Source: Bacillota bacterium
GTDB lineage: Bacteria; Bacillota; Clostridia; Christensenellales; CAG-138
Assembly (NCBI GenBank): GCA_023399275.1
Contig: JAEWQH010000029.1
Location: 1 to 36,245 of the forward strand
DNA: 36,245 nucleotides
Direction: 5' to 3'
Shown here: positions 30,553-36,245 of the stretch, in pieces
How positions within the stretch are numbered: position 1 is the stretch's first letter
Layout: each line of letters begins with the position of its first letter
Position numbers and translations under genes: made by a program
Notes under the pieces: generated by a model
What the model was told of the DNA's origin: nothing
Database searches by the model: none
What the model saw: the letters and a program-made list of their open reading frames with translations, nothing else

Positions 30553-31320
30553 TCAGAGCACGCGCGAGTACTGCACGCCGGAGTTGCGCAGCACGATCTG
30601 GAACTTGTTCCGGTCGCCCCGCGCAAGCTCGACGCAGTATTCGAAGATCTCGCCGGAGGTATTCTTCGAGATGCGTTGGATCCGGAAAGCTGCCTCTCCC
30701 GCGCGCATATGCAGCAACTCCGCGTCGCGCTTGTTAAGCGTGACCGCCTCGTAGATCTCCGTCGCTTCCAGCGGGGACGAGCCCGAGCATTCGCGTATGG
30801 TCTCGTAGAGGGACTCGTTGAGCTGCTCGCGGCTGAGCGTCGGGCAGATTCGCGTTGGGATATACGCCGTCTCCAGCAGCAGCGGCTCGCCGTCCGCCAT
30901 CCGCAAGCGCTCGATGCGAAACGCCGCCTCCCCCGCGGCAAGACAAAGCGTCTCGGCGATCTTCGCCGGCGGATGCACACTCGTAAACGAAAGCACCTCG
31001 GAGCTCGGCACAAGGCCGAGCGCGCGCATCTCCGTCGTAAAGTTGTAGAGGTTGCTGATGCTGCGCTTGAGCTTCGGCTTGCATACGCGCGTGCCGACGC
31101 GCTTTTTGCGGACGATGACCCCCTCGTCCTCCAGCATCTGAAACGCCTGGCGCACGGTGGAGCGGCTGATGCCGAGCGCCTTGCACAGCGCGGTCTCCGT
31201 CGGCAACGCGTCCCCTTCCCGCAGCGCGCCGGAGGCGATCCGCGCAAAAAAATAATTGGCCAGCTGCAGATACACCGGCGCGCCATCCGTCCACCGGATG
31301 CTGATATCGTTCCAATCCAT
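30553..31320 (-). CDS. GntR family transcriptional regulator (HutC/UTRA type)
   Basis: A 255-residue regulator. The N-terminal winged helix spans residues 12-80, with PVYLQLANYFFARIASGALREGD and LPTETALCKALGISRSTVRQAFQMLEDEGVI as recognition region. The UTRA effector domain follows (residues 95-250), with FRIERLRMADGEPLLLETAYIP and the C-terminal YCVELARGDRNKFQIVL. UTRA members usually bind sugar phosphates or other small metabolites. It is divergent from the LacI-GH9 pair and may control either those genes or a locus outside the window. The start is supported by GAAGGAG upstream of the ATG. Confidence 0.93.
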   Translation of the reverse strand: MDWNDISIRWTDGAPVYLQLANYFFARIASGALREGDALPTETALCKALGISRSTVRQAFQMLEDEGVIVRKKRVGTRVCKPKLKRSISNLYNFTTEMRALGLVPSSEVLSFTSVHPPAKIAETLCLAAGEAAFRIERLRMADGEPLLLETAYIPTRICPTLSREQLNESLYETIRECSGSSPLEATEIYEAVTLNKRDAELLHMRAGEAAFRIQRISKNTSGEIFEYCVELARGDRNKFQIVLRNSGVQYSRVL

Positions 31321-31433
31321 GAGACTGCTCCTTCATGAAGCATCCGCCCGGCGCGTGCGCCGTACACGGATGTGATTTGTGTTTGCGGGATGCTCTGTTG
31401 AAATAGATGGGCGTTTTGCGATTCGTCCCTTAC

Positions 31434-31461
31434 ATTATACACGTTTTGTATGGTCTCGCAA
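31434..31461 (-). promoter_or_regulatory. Promoter of the GntR gene
   Basis: Minus strand TTGCGA (31461-31456), 16-nt spacer, TATAAT (31439-31434). Confidence 0.6.
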
Positions 31462-31473
31462 CGGGGGCAATGC

Positions 31474-31491
31474 AACTAAATCGATTAAGTT
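31474..31491. promoter_or_regulatory. LacI-type operator candidate 1
   Basis: AACT-A-AATCGATT-A-AGTT, a near-perfect palindrome with central CG, 13 nt upstream of the GntR -35. It shares AAATCG(A/T)TTAAG with the site at 31667. Confidence 0.45.
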
Positions 31492-31628
31492 CAACATATC
31501 ATCCCCCCCCACATCCCCCGCTATATCCGGCGGGATATCCGCAATGTCGTTCGAATTTTTACCCGAACAACAGTAGATTTCAGCAATATTTCTTTGCCGA
31601 TCTGCGCAGGCATCTCAAAATAACGTTC

Positions 31629-31657
31629 TTGACAAGCTTTTTCGCCTCGGATATAAT
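31629..31657 (+). promoter_or_regulatory. Consensus promoter of the LacI-GH9 operon
   Basis: TTGACA (31629-31634), 17-nt spacer, TATAAT (31652-31657): a full consensus match. Confidence 0.88.
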
Positions 31658-31666
31658 CAAGTTGCG

Positions 31667-31683
31667 AAATCGTTTAAGCGCTT
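31667..31683. promoter_or_regulatory. LacI-type operator candidate 2
   Basis: AAATCGTTTAAG (31667-31678) overlapping the palindrome AAGCGCTT (31676-31683), placed at the expected transcription start of the LacI gene, where a repressor would block initiation. Confidence 0.45.
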
Positions 31684-31798
31684 CTTAATTTTACTTATGC
31701 TTTTTTCGCGTTTTGCCCCGGGTTTCTCCGGGCGCATCCCCGCCGGCCTTCCCGGCATGCATCATCCTCCATTCTTTGTCAGACAGGCGGTAATCATC

Positions 31799-32812
31799 AT
31801 GGTGACGATTAAAGATATCTCCGAGCGCTGCGGTGTTTCGCGCGCTACAGTGAGCAAGGCGCTCAACGGACACACGGATATCGGCGCGGATACCATCGCC
31901 CAGATTCGCCGCGTCGCAAAAGAGATGGGCTATCTGCCCAACGCCACGGCGCGCGCGCTCAAGCTCGGGCGTTCCCACAACATCGGCGTACTGTTTGTCG
32001 ACAAGACCGGCTCCGGCCTAAAGCACGAGTATTTTTCTTCGATTTTGGATAGTTTAAAGGTCGAGGCGGAGCGGCGTGGCTACGACATCACCTTCATCAG
32101 CAAAGACATCGGCGAGTTTTCGATGGACTACTACGAGCATACGAAGTATCGCAACTGCGACGGTGTAATCATCGCATCCGTCGATTTCTCCGATCCCGCG
32201 GTGCTCAAGCTCATCGCCAGCGAGATCCCGACCGTGTCCCTCGACTTTGTCTACGACAACCGCACCTCGGTGCTCTCGGACAACATCGGCGGCATCTCCG
32301 CTCTGGTGCACTACGTCTACGAGATGGGTCACCGGCGCATCGCTTTCATCCACGGCGAGGATACGTCCGTTACACAAAAGCGGCTCATCAGTTTCCACAA
32401 AACCTGCGCGAGCCTTGGCCTGCGCGTGCCGGAATACTATGTGAAGCCCGCGCTCTACCACGATCCCAAGTACAGCGGGCTGGCTACGCGCGAATTGCTC
32501 GCGCTGAGCGACCGGCCGACCTGCATCCTCTACCCGGACGATTTTTCCTTCATCGGCGGCATGAATGAGCTGGAGCGCCAGGGCGTCTCCATCCCGGAGG
32601 ATATGAGCGTAGCGGGATATGACGGAATTCTGCTCTCGCAGGTGCTCCGCCCACGCCTGACCACCTACCGGCAGGATGCGGAGTCGATGGGTCGCGAGGC
32701 CGCGGCGAAGCTCGTCGAGCTCATCGAGCAACCGAAGACCGCTCTCCCGCAGCAGATCATGGTCTCCGGCCAGTTGCTCAAGGGCGACACCGTCAAGAAC
32801 ATCAACGACTGA
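31799..32812 (+). CDS. LacI family transcriptional regulator
   Basis: A 337-residue repressor. The DNA-binding headpiece is typical (VTIKDISERCGVSRATVSKALNGHTDIGADT, with hinge ATARALKLGRS). The periplasmic-binding-like domain follows (NIGVLFVDKTGSG, VSLDFVYDNRTSVLSDN, ALSDRPTCILYPDDF, SVAGYDGILLSQVLRPRLTTYRQD). Effector is probably a sugar. The ATG at 31799 is chosen because the headpiece starts there; the SD (AGGCGG) is modest and the frame is open 34 codons further upstream, beyond the transcription start. It precedes the GH9 gene by 61 nt on the same strand, so it likely controls an oligosaccharide-use operon including itself. Confidence 0.93.
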   Translation: MVTIKDISERCGVSRATVSKALNGHTDIGADTIAQIRRVAKEMGYLPNATARALKLGRSHNIGVLFVDKTGSGLKHEYFSSILDSLKVEAERRGYDITFISKDIGEFSMDYYEHTKYRNCDGVIIASVDFSDPAVLKLIASEIPTVSLDFVYDNRTSVLSDNIGGISALVHYVYEMGHRRIAFIHGEDTSVTQKRLISFHKTCASLGLRVPEYYVKPALYHDPKYSGLATRELLALSDRPTCILYPDDFSFIGGMNELERQGVSIPEDMSVAGYDGILLSQVLRPRLTTYRQDAESMGREAAAKLVELIEQPKTALPQQIMVSGQLLKGDTVKNIND

Positions 32813-32873
32813 TTTCATTCGCGCCGCGCTGCAGAGGATGCGGCGGCGGCCGTCGCGTTAGGAGGCGCAGCCA

Positions 32874-34295
32874 ATGGAAAGCATCACCAGTCAGGATATC
32901 CCGCCGGCCCGCTTCGGCATTCACGCGGGGAAAAGTCAGGCATCCAACCGCATGCGAAGGAGTCTGATGATCCAGTCGCTGATCAAGCCGGTCGGCCGCA
33001 TGTTTTATCTGCAGCGCTGCGGCGCGGCGCTGGAAGAGGCCTGCGCCGGCATGTTTTCCCATCCGGCATGCCACACCGCGCCGGCGCGTGTCTTCGGGTC
33101 GGATACCTTCCTCCACGTATCCGGCGGCTGGCACGACGCGGGCGATTATGGGCGGTATGTCGTTCCCGCCTGCAAGGCGGTCGCCGACCTGCTGCTGGCG
33201 TATCGGGCCGCGCCGGAAGCCTTTGGCGACGACTGGGGCATCCCCGAAAGTGGAAACGGCATTGCGGATGTGTTGGATGAGGTGCGCTTCGAGCTGGAGT
33301 GGCTGCTGAAGATGCAGCGGGACGACGGCGGCGTATACCACAAAGTCACCTGCGCATATTTTCCCGATCTCACCGCCGCCCCGCAGGACGAGACGGCCGA
33401 TCTATTCGTCTTTCCCGTTTCCACGGCGGCGACAGGCGATTTCTCCGCAGTCATGGCACTGGCGGCGCCGCTCTACGAATCCATCCATCGCCCGTTTGCC
33501 AAGAAGTGCCTGCGCGCCTCAATTCAGGCATATGAGTTTTTAAAGCACGCACGCCCGCTGCCGTTTTGCAACCCGTCCGGCGTGGTCACCGGCGAGTATG
33601 GAGACACCTCGGACGCAGACGAGCGCTATTTTGCCGCCTGCGCGCTGTATCAGGCCACCGGCCAGTCATACTACCTTGCGGACGCAGCCTCGCTCTACCG
33701 GGCAGGACGCTCGGCCGACCTCGGCTGGGCGGATGTCGGCGGCTACGGCAACGCCGTGCTATGCGCCGGTCCGCGCACCTGTGAAGACGCTTTTCTGGCT
33801 GGCCGCATTCGCGCCGACCTGCTGGCGTGCGCAGAGCAGATCTGCCAGCGCACGGAAAAAAGCCCGCTCGGCATCTCGATTTCAGAGTTTCTCTGGGGCA
33901 GTAACATGTATCTGCTCAACGACACGATGGTATTGCTGCTGGCAAACGACGCGCAGGAGAGCGAGCGGTTTCTCTCCGCCGCCCGCTCTCACCTCGACTA
34001 TCTCTTTGGCGGCAACCCGCTTGGCGTCAATTTCATTACGGGTGCGGACGAGTCCTCCCCCGTGCAGCCGCATCATCGCCCCTCCGCTGCAGCCGGCCGC
34101 GCGATGCCCGGCATGCTGGTCGGCGGCCCCGACGAGAGGCTGCACGACCTCATGGCCCGAACGCTGCTCGCAGGCAAACCCGCCGCAGAATGCTACATCG
34201 ACTCCGCCGAGAGCTACTCCACCAACGAGACCACCATTTACTGGAACAGCGTGCTGCTCTATGTCCTAGCGCGCATGAGCCGGCTCGGCGCATAG
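32874..34295 (+). CDS. Cytosolic glycoside hydrolase family 9 protein
   Basis: A 473-residue GH9 (endoglucanase/cellodextrinase-type) enzyme. The catalytic-base region is GGWHDAGDYGRYVVP with Asp88 and Asp91, and the acid Glu452 is in STNETTIYWNS. Also typical are YLQRCGAAL (45-53) and HHRPSAA, the GH9 substrate-site histidine motif. There is no signal peptide, and the N-terminal Ig-like domain of many GH9 enzymes is reduced to about 40 residues, so it probably hydrolyses imported beta-glucan oligosaccharides. An AGGAGG lies 8 nt before the ATG. Directly downstream of the LacI regulator, same strand; a terminator closes the pair. Confidence 0.9.
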   Translation: MESITSQDIPPARFGIHAGKSQASNRMRRSLMIQSLIKPVGRMFYLQRCGAALEEACAGMFSHPACHTAPARVFGSDTFLHVSGGWHDAGDYGRYVVPACKAVADLLLAYRAAPEAFGDDWGIPESGNGIADVLDEVRFELEWLLKMQRDDGGVYHKVTCAYFPDLTAAPQDETADLFVFPVSTAATGDFSAVMALAAPLYESIHRPFAKKCLRASIQAYEFLKHARPLPFCNPSGVVTGEYGDTSDADERYFAACALYQATGQSYYLADAASLYRAGRSADLGWADVGGYGNAVLCAGPRTCEDAFLAGRIRADLLACAEQICQRTEKSPLGISISEFLWGSNMYLLNDTMVLLLANDAQESERFLSAARSHLDYLFGGNPLGVNFITGADESSPVQPHHRPSAAAGRAMPGMLVGGPDERLHDLMARTLLAGKPAAECYIDSAESYSTNETTIYWNSVLLYVLARMSRLGA

Positions 34296-34314
34296 CGGCG
34301 TCTTCTTACGGCCC

Positions 34315-34347
34315 AAAAACGGCGAAGCCCCAGCTCCGCCGTTTTTT
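34315..34347. terminator. Rho-independent terminator after the GH9 gene
   Basis: AACGGCG-A-AGC pairs with GCT-C-CGCCGTT around CCCA (34329-34332), followed by TTTTTT to 34347. The left A run could also serve the convergent aldolase gene. Confidence 0.8.
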
Positions 34348-34365
34348 CTTGAACCTATTCTTGCA

Positions 34366-35577
34366 TCATCGCCCCAGCAGCCGCCCCGCCGCTTCTTCCG
34401 CGGCTTTGCAGGCGCTGTATGCCTCCTCCAGATCCGCGCCGCAGCAGATGACTCCGTGGTTCATCAGCAGACAGCCATTGCGCCCGCCCAGCGCTCGGAT
34501 CGCAACGCGGGATAGCTTTTTCGTAGAAGGCAGCGCGTGCCCTGCGCAGCGCATCTCTTCACCGATCAGTCGCTTTTCTTCGCCTTCGCCAAAGGGGATG
34601 TCACTGCGCGCCGCCGCGAACACGCCGCAAAGCTTCGCGTGCGTATGGATCACCGCACCTATATCCGCGCGGGCGGCAAAGATATCACGATGAAGGCGCT
34701 TTTCGCTTGTCGGCTTTCGCTGAGCGCCATAGTCCAGCGTGGAGCGCTCGACCTTTACGATGTCCGACGGCGTCAGTATGCGGTAGTCCAGCCCACTCGG
34801 CGTGCAGAGCATATATGCTTCATCAAGACGCACGGCGAGATTCCCCCATGTACCCTGAAGCAGCCCTTCTTCCTGTAGCCGTTTGCCGCAGGCGACGATC
34901 TGCTCGCGAAGCGCACGCTCTCCGGGGGCATACGCACCGCCGCTTTCGGGTTCCTCTGTCGCAGGCAGGCCCTTTGCCGCTTCCGCGCCGAGATTGATCT
35001 TTGAGTACTTCTTCTGATAGATGAGGTGCATCAGTGCGGCCGAAAGCGGCGGTACGCGCTTCGCCCCGCCGAGCTTCTGCGCGAGGATGTGCGTCATCGC
35101 CGCCTTTTCGAGCAAAATCGCGCCCGTAACCGCCTCGGAAACGGATCGCCCCGTAATCAGCATCCCTTCTGTCCGGACAAAGCAGCTGTTGCGCCCGCGC
35201 AGGCAGCGCGCGATCTCACCCGGCGTAAGCGCCGTGGCAACCCGCGCGGTAAGGCCCACGATCTGCGCCATATCGTCCAGTTCCGCCGTCAGCGCGCGCA
35301 GGCGCCCCGCGATCTGCCGCGCATACCCGCCGCCGAGCAGCAGCAGTACCCGCGCTTCCGGCTTGACCGCAAACGCATGCAAAAACGTCGCCTGCCCCCG
35401 TCCGGCCGCCGGCTCTTCTATCGTAGTACCCGCGTCGTCGAGCACGGCGAGAAAAGCGCTTCCGTCCTCCCCGCGCAGTGCGGCCCGCACCGCGCCCGCC
35501 GGCCCGCCGAGCAGACCTTCGTGCCGCAGCTGCACCGCCAGTTCCAAAAAAGCCTGTTCGGCCTGAAATTTTGTCAT
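34366..35577 (-). CDS. Duplicated class II aldolase/adducin-domain protein
   Basis: A 403-residue protein with two class II aldolase-like halves; single-domain relatives (fuculose- or rhamnulose-phosphate aldolase, ribulose-5-phosphate 4-epimerase) have about 215-275. The C-terminal half is complete: GTWGNLAVRL, CTPSGLDY, catalytic Glu292 in PTSEKRLH, zinc ligands His311 and His313 in IHTHAKL, and His374 in MNHGV. The N-terminal half has the same outline (EGLLGGPAGAVRAAL, RNSCFVRTEGMLITG, VSEAVTGAILLEKAA) but lacks the HxH and NHG zinc residues and is probably structural. It is 21 nt downstream of the FGGY kinase gene; together they suggest phosphorylation then cleavage or epimerisation of a ketose. 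GAGGG lies 8 nt before the ATG. Confidence 0.85.
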   Translation of the reverse strand: MTKFQAEQAFLELAVQLRHEGLLGGPAGAVRAALRGEDGSAFLAVLDDAGTTIEEPAAGRGQATFLHAFAVKPEARVLLLLGGGYARQIAGRLRALTAELDDMAQIVGLTARVATALTPGEIARCLRGRNSCFVRTEGMLITGRSVSEAVTGAILLEKAAMTHILAQKLGGAKRVPPLSAALMHLIYQKKYSKINLGAEAAKGLPATEEPESGGAYAPGERALREQIVACGKRLQEEGLLQGTWGNLAVRLDEAYMLCTPSGLDYRILTPSDIVKVERSTLDYGAQRKPTSEKRLHRDIFAARADIGAVIHTHAKLCGVFAAARSDIPFGEGEEKRLIGEEMRCAGHALPSTKKLSRVAIRALGGRNGCLLMNHGVICCGADLEEAYSACKAAEEAAGRLLGR

Positions 35578-35598
35578 ACATCCGTCCCTCGCTATGCT

Positions 35599-36245
35599 TT
35601 ATGCGCGCTTCGTCTCCCCGGTGAAGCGCTTTCCGTTTGCCTCGGTATAGACGCCGCTAAGCGCATGATAGAGCTGCCGATACTGCATAAACAGCACATC
35701 GTAGACCGCCCTGTTCTCCTCGTTTGGCACGAACACCGTGCTCACGCGCACAAACCGCTTTGCCGCAGCAAAGTCGGGCAGCTCGCCCAGGCCGATGAGT
35801 GCGACAACAGCCGCACCGACCGCGCCGGCGTTTCGCGGATTCTCCACCACGTGGATGCTGCGCCCCGTCACATCGGAGAGAATCTGCATCCAGCCCTTGT
35901 CCAGCGCGCCGCCGCCGATGATGCGGATATCGTCACAGGCGATGCCGTAGTCGCGGCAAAAGTTCTGCAGAATCCAACGGATGTTGTAGGCGATGCCCTC
36001 GTAGACCGCACGCATGAGATGCTCGCGCGTGTGCACAAGGGAGATGTTAAACAGCGTGGCTCGCGTGGTCGTGCTCGAAACAGGGCAGCGTTCGCCGAGC
36101 ATCCACGGCGTACAGATCAGCCCGTCGCTGCCCGGCGGCACGGTGGCGATCACTTCGTCCATATAATTGAAAACACCCGCGCCGTACTTCTCCTTCTCCT
36201 GCCGGAAAAACTGATCGCGAATCCACTCGATGTTTGCACCAGCGC
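35599..36245 (-). CDS. FGGY-family carbohydrate kinase, C-terminal part (cut by window edge)
   Basis: The C-terminal 215 or so residues of a sugar kinase of the xylulokinase/gluconokinase type; the frame continues past the right edge (AGANIEWIRDQFF is the first readable part). Visible are GLICTPWMLGERCPV, the substrate/ATP domain segment ISLVHTREHLMRAVYEGIAYNIRW, and the nucleotide-binding IIGGGALDKGWMQILSDVTGRSIHV with NAGAVGAAVVALIGLGE, all standard for FGGY kinases. The Met at 36162 is internal, not the start. It is the first visible gene of an operon with the class II aldolase-like gene 21 nt downstream. Confidence 0.92.
   Translation of the reverse strand, partial: AGANIEWIRDQFFRQEKEKYGAGVFNYMDEVIATVPPGSDGLICTPWMLGERCPVSSTTTRATLFNISLVHTREHLMRAVYEGIAYNIRWILQNFCRDYGIACDDIRIIGGGALDKGWMQILSDVTGRSIHVVENPRNAGAVGAAVVALIGLGELPDFAAAKRFVRVSTVFVPNEENRAVYDVLFMQYRQLYHALSGVYTEANGKRFTGETKRA

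Larger units (their letters stand above)
31321..31798. other. Divergent control region between GntR and LacI genes
   Basis: No gene seen. It contains both promoters, two related LacI-type operator candidates and a C-rich run near 31503-31520. Confidence 0.6.

Overview
The window looks like chromosome of a moderately GC-rich, low-motility-type Clostridia (Firmicutes/Bacillota) lineage. The evidence is nearly universal AGGAGG-type ribosome binding sites, clean TTGACA/TATAAT promoters with 17-nt spacers, many U-tract intrinsic terminators, anaerobe-type enzymes (Fe-dependent alcohol dehydrogenase, a glycyl-radical-enzyme activase) and GntR/LacI sugar regulators. No rRNA, tRNA, CRISPR array, transposase or integrase was seen. 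Species cannot be named from the sequence alone.

Layout. 1-1410: the last codons of an upstream gene, its terminator, then an iron-containing alcohol dehydrogenase with its own strong promoter. 1657-3494: an isolated two-gene phage-tail-like module (BppU-type baseplate/tail protein, translationally coupled to a polyglycine fibre-like protein) with no other phage genes nearby. 3581-12770 (minus strand): a catabolic island read as GNAT-like protein, thiolase-fold protein, DUF35 Zn-ribbon/OB partner, DUF2877, FdrA, DUF1116, cyclase-type amidohydrolase, then an NCS2 nucleobase permease behind a long leader with an intrinsic terminator. FdrA/DUF1116/DUF2877 correspond to AllF/AllG/AllH of anaerobic allantoin degradation. 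The thiolase-fold protein has proline where the family has its nucleophilic cysteine, which together with the DUF35 partner resembles thiolase-fold retro-aldolases. No allantoinase, ureidoglycolate enzymes or carbamate kinase are present, so the substrate is probably not allantoin itself. This is the best candidate for an undescribed system here.

13280-25340: housekeeping and signalling genes. These are pfkA, a papain/C39-like hypothetical protein coupled to an OafA-type acyltransferase, galM, an RlmI-like rRNA methyltransferase, corA with a structured leader, a PAS-GGDEF diguanylate cyclase, a secreted five-repeat SH3b protein, an XRE/ImmA-type repressor-protease pair, and a GGDEF(degenerate)-HD-GYP phosphodiesterase.

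25649-30093: a ribbon-helix-helix regulator with an inverted-repeat operator, a tandem-VanZ membrane protein, a Gfo/Idh/MocA oxidoreductase divergent from a glycyl-radical activase (shared promoter region full of AAGTA/TACTT half-sites), bacterioferritin and a 91-residue unknown. 30553-36245: carbohydrate utilisation, with a GntR/UTRA regulator divergent from a LacI regulator that is followed by a cytosolic GH9 glycosidase, and a minus-strand pair of FGGY kinase (cut by the window edge) and a duplicated class II aldolase/epimerase.

All assignments are from reading motifs in the translated sequence; no database search was run.
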